53,081 nucleotides of DNA, taken from positions 1 through 53,081 of the forward strand of contig JABMNR010000177.1 in the NCBI GenBank assembly GCA_013203465.1. Direction: 5' to 3'. The DNA is from Alphaproteobacteria bacterium (lineage in GTDB: Bacteria; Pseudomonadota; Alphaproteobacteria; Thalassobaculales; Thalassobaculaceae). Positions 44,968 to 53,013 of this stretch are shown here, piece by piece. Under the pieces are notes generated by a model. That model saw only the letters and a program-made list of their open reading frames with translations. It searched no databases and had not been told where the DNA came from. The first letter of the stretch is position 1. The number at the start of each line of letters is the position of its first letter. The translations under genes were made by a program, and so were the position numbers.

Positions 44968-46365
44968 ATGCCCGCCGTGGCGCCGACTGCCTCGCCCCGC
45001 CCCGATATCCAGCGCGCCAAGACGTTCCTGGCCGAGCATCCGGATATCGCCACCGTCGATGTGCTGTTGCCGGATTTGTCCGGCGTGGTGCGCGGCAAGC
45101 GGCTGGGCCGCGAGCAGCTGACCAGTGTGTTCGAGCAGGGCGCGGCGTTCCCGGCGTCGGTATTCTGCACCGACGTGACGGGCGATTCGGTCTCGGCCAG
45201 CGGCTTGGTCTGGGAGACCGGCGACGCCGACTACCCGTGCTGGCCGGTGCCCGGCACCCTGGTGCCCGTACCCTGGACCGGCCGGCCGTCGGCCCAGGTG
45301 TTGCTGACCATGACCGAGCCGGACGGCACACCGTTCTTCGCCGATCCACGCGTGGTGCTGCAACGCGTCGCCGAGGGTTATCGCGCGCGCGGTTTGACGC
45401 CGGTGGTGGCGCTGGAGTTGGAGTTTTATCTGATCGACCGTCTGCGTGACGATCATGCCCCGCCGATCCCGGCGGTCTCACCGGTGACCGGCGCCCGCCA
45501 GGCGACCACCCAGGTCTATGGCCTGGACGAGTTGGATGATTTCGAGGCGGTGCTGGATGGGATCGCCAACGCCTGCCGGCTGCAGGGCATTCCGGCGATG
45601 ACGGCGTCGGCGGAATACGCGCCCGGACAGTTCGAGATCAACCTGACCCACGAGGCCGATCCGGTGGCCGCCGCCGATCACGCCGTGCTGTTGAAACGGG
45701 CGGTCAAGGGCGTGGCGCGGGCCAACGGCATGAACGCGACCTTCATGGCCAAACCGTTCAGCGAGGAGACCGGCAACGGCCTGCACGTCCATGTCAGCGT
45801 ACTGGACGCCGAGGGCCGCAACATCTTCGCCGACCCCGCTGGCGCTTTCCACGGCACACCGGCCCTGGCCCATGCGGTCGGCGGCTTGGCCAGCACCATG
45901 AACGAGTGCATGGCGCTGTTCGCGCCGACCGCCAATGCCTACCGCCGGATCCGCCCGGAAGCCTACGTGCCGCTATCGGCTTGCTGGGGCTACAACAACC
46001 GCACCTGCGCCTTTCGCGTCCCGGCTGGCCCGATCGAAGCGACCCGGATCGAACATCGGGTGGCCGGCGCCGACGCCAACCCCTATCTGGCGACCGCCGC
46101 CATCCTGGCCGCCATGCTGCACGGCATCGAGACCAAGGCCGAGGCGCCACCGCCGGTCGACGGCAACGCCTATGAAAGCCAGACGCCGACCGTGCCCAAG
46201 ACCTGGGCCGAGGCTCTCGATCTGTTCCAAGAAAGCCCGTTCATCGGCGATTGGCTCGGTGCGGATTTCCGCCATGTCTTCCACGCGGTCAAGGAAGCCG
46301 AACGACGGGATTTCGAGGCCGAGGTCACGCCGCTGGAATGGCGCTGGTACCTCAACACGGCCTGA
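44968..46365 (+). CDS. Second glutamine synthetase family protein
   Basis: A 465-residue GS-fold paralogue of the gene at 43492. VALELEFYLIDRL, YAPGQFEINLTHEADPVAAA and NPYLATAAILAAMLHG are the equivalent active-site segments. The N-terminal part carries DLSGVVRGKRLGREQL. It is likely another gamma-glutamylpolyamine or gamma-glutamylethanolamide-type ligase with a different amine. CCTCCTT-like bases precede the ATG but no classic Shine-Dalgarno. It is followed after 4 bases by the FAD oxidase. Confidence 0.88.
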   Translation: MPAVAPTASPRPDIQRAKTFLAEHPDIATVDVLLPDLSGVVRGKRLGREQLTSVFEQGAAFPASVFCTDVTGDSVSASGLVWETGDADYPCWPVPGTLVPVPWTGRPSAQVLLTMTEPDGTPFFADPRVVLQRVAEGYRARGLTPVVALELEFYLIDRLRDDHAPPIPAVSPVTGARQATTQVYGLDELDDFEAVLDGIANACRLQGIPAMTASAEYAPGQFEINLTHEADPVAAADHAVLLKRAVKGVARANGMNATFMAKPFSEETGNGLHVHVSVLDAEGRNIFADPAGAFHGTPALAHAVGGLASTMNECMALFAPTANAYRRIRPEAYVPLSACWGYNNRTCAFRVPAGPIEATRIEHRVAGADANPYLATAAILAAMLHGIETKAEAPPPVDGNAYESQTPTVPKTWAEALDLFQESPFIGDWLGADFRHVFHAVKEAERRDFEAEVTPLEWRWYLNTA

Positions 46366-46369
46366 TCTC

Positions 46370-47662
46370 GTGGCCCACGCGCTCACCACCGCTCCGCTCA
46401 CCTGGTACCACGCATCGATCGAGCCCGAGCCGCCTCGCCCCAGCCTGGAAGGCACGATACGCGCCCAGGTTTGCGTGGTTGGCGGCGGGTTGTGCGGGGT
46501 AGCGACGGCGTTGGAGCTGGCCGAGCGCGGGATCGAGGTGGTGTTGCTGGAGGCCGAAGCCATCGGTCATGGCGCCTCCGGTCGCAATGGCGGCCAGATC
46601 GTCCAAGGCTTCAGCGCCTCGACCGACACACTGATCCGCGCGGTCGGCGCCGAGGACGCCCGCGCGGTGTGGAACCTCGGGCGGGAGGCCATCGATCTGA
46701 TCGAGGAACGGGTGCGGCGGCACAAGATCGACTGCGATCTGCGTTGGGGGTATTTCCACGCCGCCGTCACCCAGCGTCAATTGCGCAATCTGCGCGCCAC
46801 CGCCCGCGCCTACGCCGACTTCGGCTACGACCGCTGTAGGGTGATCGGCGGCGATGCGATGCGGGCCGAGGTCCTGGCCACCGATCGCTATGTCGGCGGT
46901 ATGCTCGATCCGGAAAGCGGCCAGCTTCACCCGTTGGCCTATCTGCGCGGACTCGCCGGCGTGGCGGCGTTTCTGGGTATCCGCCTGTTTGAACGTTCGG
47001 CTGTCACCGCGATCGACCACGGCCCGGACCGGGCGACCGTGCGCACCGCACGGGGCATGGTGGAGGCCGAGCATGTGGTGCTGGCCGGCAACGCCTATCT
47101 CGGCGGATTGGTGCCGTCGCTGCGCCGACGGGTCATGCCGGTGGCCTCCTTCGTTGGCGTGACCGAGCCGATCGACCCGGACGTCGCCGACACGCTCTTC
47201 AAACAGGATGTCGCCGTCGCCGACGGTAACCTGGCGCTCGACTATTTCCGCCTGACCGCCGACGGCCGGCTGCTGTTCGGGGCCGGTGCGAGCTATTCCG
47301 CCACCACGCCCCTGGGGCTGCGGCGCTGGCTCGGCAAACGCATCCGCCGGGTGTTCCCGGCCCTCGGCGGCATTCGCGTCGAGCATGTCTGGGGCGGGCT
47401 GATCGGCATCACGGTCAATCGGCTCCCCGACCTGGGGCGGTGTGGTCGGCGCCTCTACTACGCTCAGGGTTTCTCCGGCCAAGGCGTCGCGCTGACGGGA
47501 CTCGCCGGCAAGTTGATCGCCGAGGCGATCGCCGGTGACGGCAGCCGGTTCACGCTGTTGGAGCAGGTCCGCCACCGCGCCTTCCCCGGCGGTCCGCTAC
47601 GCACCCCTCTGCTGATCGCCGCGACCACCCTCGCCAAGCTCAAGGACCGGCTCGGGCTCTGA
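46370..47662 (+). CDS. FAD-dependent oxidoreductase (PuuB-like gamma-glutamylputrescine oxidase)
   Basis: A 430-residue DAO-type flavoenzyme. TWYHASIEPEPPRPSLEG precedes the FAD-binding motif VVGGGLCGVATALELAERGI and the hallmark GASGRNGGQIVQGF. The C-terminal segment GLIGITVNRLPDLGR and QGFSGQGVALTGLAGKLIAE are typical of this branch. It would oxidise gamma-glutamylputrescine to the aldehyde with release of ammonia and peroxide. The start is a GTG, 4 bases after the synthetase stop. Confidence 0.9.
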   Translation: MAHALTTAPLTWYHASIEPEPPRPSLEGTIRAQVCVVGGGLCGVATALELAERGIEVVLLEAEAIGHGASGRNGGQIVQGFSASTDTLIRAVGAEDARAVWNLGREAIDLIEERVRRHKIDCDLRWGYFHAAVTQRQLRNLRATARAYADFGYDRCRVIGGDAMRAEVLATDRYVGGMLDPESGQLHPLAYLRGLAGVAAFLGIRLFERSAVTAIDHGPDRATVRTARGMVEAEHVVLAGNAYLGGLVPSLRRRVMPVASFVGVTEPIDPDVADTLFKQDVAVADGNLALDYFRLTADGRLLFGAGASYSATTPLGLRRWLGKRIRRVFPALGGIRVEHVWGGLIGITVNRLPDLGRCGRRLYYAQGFSGQGVALTGLAGKLIAEAIAGDGSRFTLLEQVRHRAFPGGPLRTPLLIAATTLAKLKDRLGL

Positions 47663-47784
47663 TTGCTCTCGTGAATCTGCTCTAAGCGTCAAGGCCGCGC
47701 CGATCGCCGGATAGAAGGGCGAATATTGCCTCGAAATAGCTGCAATTTAGCGTATTTTCTGCCTTATATTTCTTGCTAAATACG

Positions 47785-47799
47785 GTAAATTATTGTTAA
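47785..47799. promoter_or_regulatory. Near-consensus CtrA site upstream of the FlhG-like gene
   Basis: GTAA-ATTATTG-TTAA differs from TTAA-N7-TTAA at one base. It lies in an AT-rich intergenic region 131 bases before the ATPase start and 22 before the small upstream frame. An inverted repeat ATTTAGC (47745) / GCTAAAT (47775) lies just before it. Regulation is inferred. Confidence 0.4.
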
Positions 47800-47820
47800 C
47801 TATATTTGGGAGAAGGGGAT

Positions 47821-47937
47821 ATGCAGACACGATACCATAAGTATCTATGGCGTCGGTGCGTTGTTCTGTCCTCTTTGCCGCTCTTGAATAGAGCGCTACT
47901 CGTTCGAGAAACGAAGGAGGACAAGCAAAATGCTTGA
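47821..47937 (+). CDS. Candidate 38-residue leader peptide overlapping the next gene
   Basis: An ATG at 47821 follows GGGAGAAGGGG at good spacing and opens a frame of 38 residues (MQTRYHKYLWRRCVVLSSLP and so on) that stops at 47937, 8 bases into the FlhG-like gene (ATGCTTGA). The peptide is basic, with a hydrophobic middle. It could be a leader that couples translation, or a tiny protein. No family is known. The FlhG-like gene has its own GGAGG, so coupling is not required. Confidence 0.4.
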   Translation: MQTRYHKYLWRRCVVLSSLPLLNRALLVRETKEDKQNA

Positions 47938-48868
47938 CGAAACCGCCACTCACATCGCTCTCCATAGCGATCGCGCATTTCGCTATTGCTCGACAAGCGC
48001 TGATCGCGGTGCCGACACGCCCGACCTTGAACCACCCGTCGTCCTTCAGGACGACGCACACGACACGGACGAGCGCAACCCGAACGCGCTCGAGGCCACG
48101 CTACACGCCTCAACGCCGCTCACCAGCAACCGGATCATCGCCGTGGCCGCCGGCAAGGGCGGGGTGGGGAAAACTTGGTTCTCGATCAGCTTGAGCCACG
48201 CCCTGGCCCTCCAGCACAGGAATGTCCTGCTGTTCGACGCCGATCTGCGGCTCGCGAACGTGGATGTCCAGCTCGGTCTGAACCCGGCCCACGATATCGC
48301 CGATGTGCTCACCGGACAGCATACGCTGAAGGACGTCGCGCTCGCGTATGGCGACGATCTGTTCGACGTGGTCGCCGGCCGATCGGGGATCGGGTGGCTC
48401 GCCAAACTGCCGGCCAAGGAGCTTAACGCTCTCGGTCGCACACTGGCCGACACCGCGCAACGTTACGACCATATGATTTTGGACACCGGCGCCGGCGTCG
48501 GCCGCATCGTGCGCAAGATGACCGGCAACGCGGGGGTCGTGCTGTTGTTGATCAACGCCGATCCGACCTCGATCGTCGACACCTACGTCTCTCTCAAGGT
48601 GGCGTTGGCAGGCCGCCCGGCCTCGGATGTGCGAATCGTCGTCAATGCGGCGGACAGCCTGCGCGATGGCATAAAAACCTACGAGGCATTGCGACGCGCC
48701 TGCGAAGGGTTCCTGGGCAAAAGCCCGCCGCTGGCCGGCGTGATCCGCTATGATCCTTGTGTTCCCGAGGCCATCCGCCAGCAAGCATCACTGCTCGACG
48801 TCTATCCCGCATCCATGGCCGCGACCGATGTGCAGGTGATTGCGCGGAGGTTGGTTGAGACTGTCTGA
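47930..48868 (+). CDS. MinD/FlhG (FleN)-like ParA-family ATPase
   Basis: A 312-residue deviant-Walker ATPase. The P-loop AAGKGGVGKT is at about residues 73-82 with the preceding signature Lys; LFDADLRLANVDVQLG is the switch region, and TGAGVGRIVRKMTGNAG and VVNAADS follow. A poorly conserved 64-residue N-terminal extension precedes it. This group includes FlhG/FleN, which limits the number and position of flagella; MinD is the alternative. GGAGG lies before the ATG. No flhF or flagellar gene is adjacent within the window. Confidence 0.85.
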   Translation: MLDETATHIALHSDRAFRYCSTSADRGADTPDLEPPVVLQDDAHDTDERNPNALEATLHASTPLTSNRIIAVAAGKGGVGKTWFSISLSHALALQHRNVLLFDADLRLANVDVQLGLNPAHDIADVLTGQHTLKDVALAYGDDLFDVVAGRSGIGWLAKLPAKELNALGRTLADTAQRYDHMILDTGAGVGRIVRKMTGNAGVVLLLINADPTSIVDTYVSLKVALAGRPASDVRIVVNAADSLRDGIKTYEALRRACEGFLGKSPPLAGVIRYDPCVPEAIRQQASLLDVYPASMAATDVQVIARRLVETV

Positions 48869-48912
48869 CGACAGCCGCTATCGAAGAGCATTGGGAGTTA
48901 GAGACGGCTTCA

Positions 48913-48952
48913 CAGCATCCCTCCGATCACGCCCGTGACCGGAGGGATGCTG
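48913..48952. terminator. Strong hairpin between convergent genes
   Basis: CAGCATCCCTCCG and CGGAGGGATGCTG form a 13-base stem, with an inner TCACG/CGTGA stem. It lies 44 bases after the ATPase stop and before the end of ald. No U-tract on either strand, so it is perhaps a factor-dependent bidirectional terminator. Confidence 0.6.
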
Positions 48953-49032
48953 ATCCGGCTCTAGCCCGCCGTACTCGATGCATCCGCGCCCCCCGACTTG
49001 TTCCGGGGATGCGGGTTAATGCGTGCCTGCTC

Positions 49033-50151
49033 TCACAAGCCGATGGCTTCCTCGGCCGGCGTGTAGTTGAGGCCATGAGCCTCCGCCACCGCCTTGTAGG
49101 TCACCCTTCCGTCATGGACGTTGAGGCCTTCCTTCAGGTGCGTATCCTCGGCCAGGGCATGACGCCACCCCTTGTCGGCCAGCGCCAGGGTGAACGGCAG
49201 GGTCGCGTTGTTCAGCGCGAACGTCGAGGTGCGCGCCACCCCGCCCGGCATGTTGGCGACGCAATAATGCACCACGTCGTCAACGATGTAGGTCGGATCG
49301 GCGTGGGTGGTTGGTTTTGAGGTCTCGAAACAGCCGCCCTGGTCGATCGCCACGTCGACCAGCACCGAGCCGCGCTTCATCTTGGTGACCATCTCGCGGG
49401 TCACCAATTTCGGCGCCGCCGCCCCCGGTACCAGCACCGCGCCGACCACCAAATCGGCCTGCAGCACGTATTCCTCGACCGCGTCGCGGGTCGAAAAGAT
49501 GGTGTTCAGGGTCGGGCCGAACTGCATGTCGAGCTCGAACAGCCGGTGCAGGGATTTGTCCATGATCGTGACCTTGGCCTCCAACCCCATGGCCATGCGC
49601 GCCGCGTTGGTGCCGACCACCCCACCGCCCAGGATCACCACCGAGGCCGCCGCCACCCCAGGCACCCCGCCGAGCAGCATGCCGTTGCCGCCCTGGGCCT
49701 TCTCAAGGCAATGGGCGCCCGCCTGGATTGACATGCGGCCGGCGACCTCGCTCATCGGCGCCAGCAGCGGCAGGCGGCCATGGGCGTCGGTCACGGTCTC
49801 ATAGGCAATGGCGGTGCAGCCGCTTCCGATCAGCCCCTTGGTCTGGGGCTCATCCGGCGCGAGGTGGAGATAGGTGAACAGGATCTGCCCTTCGCGCAGC
49901 ATCGCCCGTTCGATCGCCTGGGGTTCCTTGACCTTGACTACCATTTCGCATTGTTCAAAAATGTCGGCAGCACTGGCTGTAATCGTGGCGCCAGCGGCGA
50001 TATATTCTGCGTCTTCCGCGCCGATGCCGTGTCCGGCGCCGGTCTCGACCATTACCTCGTGGCCGTGGGCGGTCAATTCCCGGACCGATTCGGGGGTCAG
50101 GCCGACCCGATATTCGTGATTCTTGATTTCCCTGGGGGTTCCGACGCGCAT
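49033..50151 (-). CDS. ald: Alanine dehydrogenase (mosaic gene)
   Basis: A 372-residue NAD-dependent alanine dehydrogenase of full length, catalysing the reversible oxidative deamination of L-alanine to pyruvate and ammonia. [37 protein letters not shown] and [19 protein letters not shown] (NAD-binding) are intact, so the reading frame is normal. The ATG follows AGGAG. The codon choice changes within the gene: of the Glu codons, 11 of 13 upstream of about codon 92 are GAA, while only 3 of 15 after it are. This suggests its N-terminal and C-terminal parts come from different genomes. Confidence 0.95.
   Translation of the reverse strand: MRVGTPREIKNHEYRVGLTPESVRELTAHGHEVMVETGAGHGIGAEDAEYIAAGATITASAADIFEQCEMVVKVKEPQAIERAMLREGQILFTYLHLAPDEPQTKGLIGSGCTAIAYETVTDAHGRLPLLAPMSEVAGRMSIQAGAHCLEKAQGGNGMLLGGVPGVAAASVVILGGGVVGTNAARMAMGLEAKVTIMDKSLHRLFELDMQFGPTLNTIFSTRDAVEEYVLQADLVVGAVLVPGAAAPKLVTREMVTKMKRGSVLVDVAIDQGGCFETSKPTTHADPTYIVDDVVHYCVANMPGGVARTSTFALNNATLPFTLALADKGWRHALAEDTHLKEGLNVHDGRVTYKAVAEAHGLNYTPAEEAIGL
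49849..49893. other. Inferred composition breakpoint inside ald
   Basis: Between the last GAA of the 5' part (49891-49893) and the first GAG of the 3' part (49849-49851) lies the coding segment for the highly conserved [12 protein letters not shown] motif. Left of it (higher coordinate side, 5' of ald) the DNA matches the lower-GC flank; right of it (lower coordinates) the GC-rich flank. A shared conserved stretch is the typical site of an assembly join or homologous recombination. Confidence 0.6.
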
Positions 50152-50237
50152 GGGGAGGCTCCTGTTCTGCTGTTTCTATAGGCTTTGCATTACCAGCAAA
50201 TGACGGGCCGCGCGAGATGTCTTGTAATATTATTACG

Positions 50238-51227
50238 CTATTTTGAAACTTTTCGTATCGGCACCGAGACGGTGCAGATATTGCCATAGCCGCCATGGGC
50301 CTCGATATATTGCAGCAGCGCCGGGCTGTAGCTGGCGAGATATTCATAGGTCGGCTGTTCGGCCAGCGGCAACTCGCTGGCGAGCCGGATCGAGCCGATC
50401 CTGATATGTTCGGATGGGTCGGCATAGAATCCGCCGGGTGCGGTGCCCAGCGGCAGATTCTGCAAATGTTCGAGTCCGTCGATCACCCGGCCGACCATGC
50501 CGAAGGTCGTATCGAGACTGCGTGCGGCTTCGCCGGTGACCACTGACATTTCCGCGCCGCTGCCGGTGTCCGGCGGATCATAATGGGCGGGCGACAGCGA
50601 CCCGCGACAGGTCAGCGGATAGGATTTCGTCTCGCCCCCGATCGTCTGGCTGCCAATCGGCCAGCCGCCGCCAAAGCCGACTTTCTGCGCGCCGGTATTT
50701 TCATATATCATCTTCATCAGCGGCCGGATTTCAGTGCCCTGATATTGGTTGCTATAGTCGACCGCTGCCTGCAGCGCTGCCATGTCCGCATCGCGCTTGG
50801 TGCCCAGCGCGGCATTGAAATACTCGCTCTCGGGCACGGTCTCCAGCCCCTTGGGCAGCGTCTTGGCGTCGGGATTGCCACCGAACTGGGTGACAAAATC
50901 CTTGGCCACGCGGTAGATCTTTGTGCCGTCCCACCAGCGCGTTTGCGAAAGCTTGCGGACATTGCGGACATGGCTGCCGGACAGGCTGGCCGGGAGCAGC
51001 TGAATCACTGCCTGCCGTTTGCTGCCATCGGCGGCGTCGGGCAGGGTGAGGATCAGCAAATCGGTGACCGGGATTGGCAGCCAATGTTCGGCGGGAGCAG
51101 TGGAGAGGATTTCGGCTGGGGTTGGGGTGGGGGTTTCCTCTTGCGCCAGTGCCGACGATGCCAGGGAAAAACAGGCTGCCGCAATGGCCAAAGAGGTGAT
51201 GCCCACTGATTGAAACCGGTTTCTCAC
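50238..51227 (-). CDS. Secreted cyclophilin-like peptidylprolyl isomerase, copy 1
   Basis: A 329-residue protein with a signal peptide (ITSLAIAAACFSLASSALAQ). The cyclophilin core is recognisable by VRNVRKLSQTRWWDGTKIYR, then RVAKDFVTQFGGN, where the usual FHR...FMIQGGD motif is altered; GSGAEMSVVTGEAARSLD and FGMVGRVIDGLEHLQNLP follow. It may be an isomerase or a binding-only homologue in the periplasm. The start is a GTG. A paralogue lies 577 bases upstream. The family pattern resembles sphingomonad proteins. Confidence 0.82.
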   Translation of the reverse strand: MRNRFQSVGITSLAIAAACFSLASSALAQEETPTPTPAEILSTAPAEHWLPIPVTDLLILTLPDAADGSKRQAVIQLLPASLSGSHVRNVRKLSQTRWWDGTKIYRVAKDFVTQFGGNPDAKTLPKGLETVPESEYFNAALGTKRDADMAALQAAVDYSNQYQGTEIRPLMKMIYENTGAQKVGFGGGWPIGSQTIGGETKSYPLTCRGSLSPAHYDPPDTGSGAEMSVVTGEAARSLDTTFGMVGRVIDGLEHLQNLPLGTAPGGFYADPSEHIRIGSIRLASELPLAEQPTYEYLASYSPALLQYIEAHGGYGNICTVSVPIRKVSK

Positions 51228-51373
51228 GCTGGTCTTCCCGCGACGAACTTTACAAACTTTACAGTGTTAAAGAAAAGAAAGCCTGCTTGGCCTGCAAAGG
51301 TACCAAAATGCCGGGATGAAGGGATAAAGGCTGGCCTGTCTTCCATGACTCTCATTTACCTTGTTTGAGTGAT

Positions 51374-51428
51374 GTAGGAAAGGCGATTTCCGTGCCCCGC
51401 CGCAGGGCGGGGTCCAGCACATTCCTGA
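51374..51428. repeat. GC-rich palindromic repeat, copy A
   Basis: GTAGGAAAGGCGATTTCC then GCCCCGCCGCAGGGCGGGGT and CCAGCACATTCCTG. Matches copy B over most of its length. The core CCCCGCCGCAGGGCGGGG is nearly self-complementary. It belongs to the 577-base intergenic region between the two cyclophilin genes. Confidence 0.75.
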
Positions 51429-51479
51429 ACGTACATGTTAAATAGCACCGACAGGACTCGACTAGGCCGCTCGGCTTTG

Positions 51480-51500
51480 GAAAGCTTCCCCGAAGCTTTC
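51480..51500. repeat. Perfect 9-base hairpin
   Basis: GAAAGCTTC, loop CCC, GAAGCTTTC. A short perfect inverted repeat in the intergenic region between the cyclophilin genes, followed by a run of A. It could be a terminator for a transcript read rightwards or a repeat relic. Confidence 0.6.
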
Positions 51501-51700
51501 GTCGCTCGCGCCCTTCGGCGGGGAACAAAAAATATTTTCATAATATGCAGCTTTTCTTGCTTGGGTCACACAGGGTCACACCCCCTATAGCGGAAAAAAT
51601 CTCTGTCCGGAAATGGCCGGAAACTGGCGGTCGAGGGAGATGGACAGGGAACGGAGCATGGGGTTAGAGTAATCGAATGTGGCCGGTGTAGGAAAGGCAA

Positions 51701-51740
51701 AATTGTACCCCGCCGCAGGGCGGGGTCCAGGCGAGTCCTG
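51701..51740. repeat. GC-rich palindromic repeat, copy B
   Basis: AATTGTACCCCGCCGCAGGG then CGGGGTCCAGGCGAGTCCTG. Direct repeat of copy A and inverted partner of copy C 24 bases further on, like a REP pair. Confidence 0.78.
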
Positions 51741-51763
51741 GATGTGCGGTGTTGGACGCGGGT

Positions 51764-51804
51764 TCAGGAATATTCTGGGCCCCGCCCTGCGGCGGGGTAC
51801 ACAA
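51764..51804. repeat. GC-rich palindromic repeat, copy C (inverted)
   Basis: CAGGAATATTCTGGGCCCCG then CCCTGCGGCGGGGTACACAAT. Reverse complement of copy B with a few changes. Together copies B and C form an inverted pair ending directly at the stop of the second cyclophilin gene. Confidence 0.78.
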
Positions 51805-52794
51805 TCACTCCCCCTTCACCCTTCTCACCGGCACCGGGATATTGCAGATATCCGCACCGCCTGCGGGCACATTGAAAAAAGGGTCGCGGCGATTGGCTCT
51901 GGCGTCGGCATATCTGGCGAAGGTCTCGCTTTCGGTGGAGAGATATTCGAAGGCGGGAGAAGAGTCTTCGGGCAAAGCATCACCGAGCCGGATCGAGATG
52001 ATCGGTGCCCGCTTGCCGGCATCCTCGTAGAATCCCAATTGCCCCTCGCCGCGCGGCAGGCTGGAGAGATGCTCGATGCCTTCAATGATCCGTCCGACCA
52101 CGGCAATATTCCGGTCGAGATGGCGCGGCGCATGGCCGATCACGGTGTAGAGTTCGGCGCCACTTCCGGTGTCGGGGGAGAGGCCGCGGCCTACGCCTAC
52201 GGCGGCGTAGCAGTGGACGGGCCAGAGGCTAAAATTACCTGATCCCAGCGGCCAACCTAACCCAAACAGAGTATTTCCATAAGGATCACTCCTGTAGTTT
52301 TCGTTCGAGTTATTTATTGGACCAGACCCAATTTTGTCAGCCCGTTCGCCATCAACCCCAGTCAATTTCGATAAATACTCACTCTCCGGCACGGTCTCCA
52401 AACCCTCTGGCAAGGCCTTCTGCTCCGTCTCTCCGGACTCCGGATTATCATATCCCGCATCGCCCCATTGCACGACATAATTGTCCTGCACCCGGTTGAT
52501 GCTGGTGCCATCCCACCAGTGCGCTGCCGCCAGCTTGCGGATATTGCGGATCCAGCCTGGCGAGAAGGGTTCCGGCATCAGCTGGATGATCACCCGGCGC
52601 GGCTCTCCCGCTGCATCGGGGGCGAGGTCCATGACCAGCAGGTCGCTTGGCGCGATAGTGATCCATTCCTCTGGCGCGGCCTGTTCGACTATCGCATTGG
52701 GGCTGGGATATTCCGGTTTTTCGGTGTCCTGGGCGGGGAGCGGGGCAGCTATGGCAATGGCCGCGAGAGATGCGATGGAGATAAACTTATTCAT
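51805..52794 (-). CDS. Secreted cyclophilin-like peptidylprolyl isomerase, copy 2
   Basis: A 329-residue paralogue of copy 1: signal peptide MNKFISIASLAAIAIAAPLPAQ, then RNIRKLAAAHWWDGTSINR and VQDNYVVQWGD (altered FMxQxGD), GSGAELYTVIGHAPRHLD and VVGRIIEGIEHLSSLP. Both copies keep LPEGLETVPESEYL-type segments before an insertion. Start at 52794 preferred over an ATG 6 codons upstream. Likely periplasmic folding factors (family knowledge). Confidence 0.84.
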   Translation of the reverse strand: MNKFISIASLAAIAIAAPLPAQDTEKPEYPSPNAIVEQAAPEEWITIAPSDLLVMDLAPDAAGEPRRVIIQLMPEPFSPGWIRNIRKLAAAHWWDGTSINRVQDNYVVQWGDAGYDNPESGETEQKALPEGLETVPESEYLSKLTGVDGERADKIGSGPINNSNENYRSDPYGNTLFGLGWPLGSGNFSLWPVHCYAAVGVGRGLSPDTGSGAELYTVIGHAPRHLDRNIAVVGRIIEGIEHLSSLPRGEGQLGFYEDAGKRAPIISIRLGDALPEDSSPAFEYLSTESETFARYADARANRRDPFFNVPAGGADICNIPVPVRRVKGE

Positions 52795-52813
52795 AAAAAT
52801 GTCCCGCCTCATG

Positions 52814-52885
52814 CCGTTAGTGGTGAGCTTGTCGACCCACGCCTCTCCGACGAGAAGCGCCCTTCGACAGGCTCAGGGCTAACGG
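52814..52885. repeat. Imperfect inverted repeat of the CTTCGACAGGCTCAGGG type
   Basis: CCGTTAGTGGTGAGCTTGTC-GA (52814-52835) pairs imperfectly with TCGACAGGCTCAGGGCTAAC-GG (52864-52885). The right arm is the short repeat often found dispersed between genes of sphingomonads and some other proteobacteria. Confidence 0.65.
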
Positions 52886-53013
52886 TACTTATTTCCGACA
52901 AACCAACTCTCGCACCCTAACGCGACAGTATCACTTGCGAAAGGGAGATTCCCGCACTAGGGACAGCGGCGCTGACTGATCTTCGACCAAATTACCGGTC
53001 AGGCGGCATTTGC

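Noticed and set aside
43654-46365. Very long plus-strand frame that joins antisense of the first synthetase to the second
   Set aside because: The first part is a shadow of the minus-strand synthetase; the true start is the ATG at 44968.
51228-51804. Repeats taken as a CRISPR array
   Set aside because: Copies are few, irregularly spaced, palindromic and partly inverted, and no cas genes occur.
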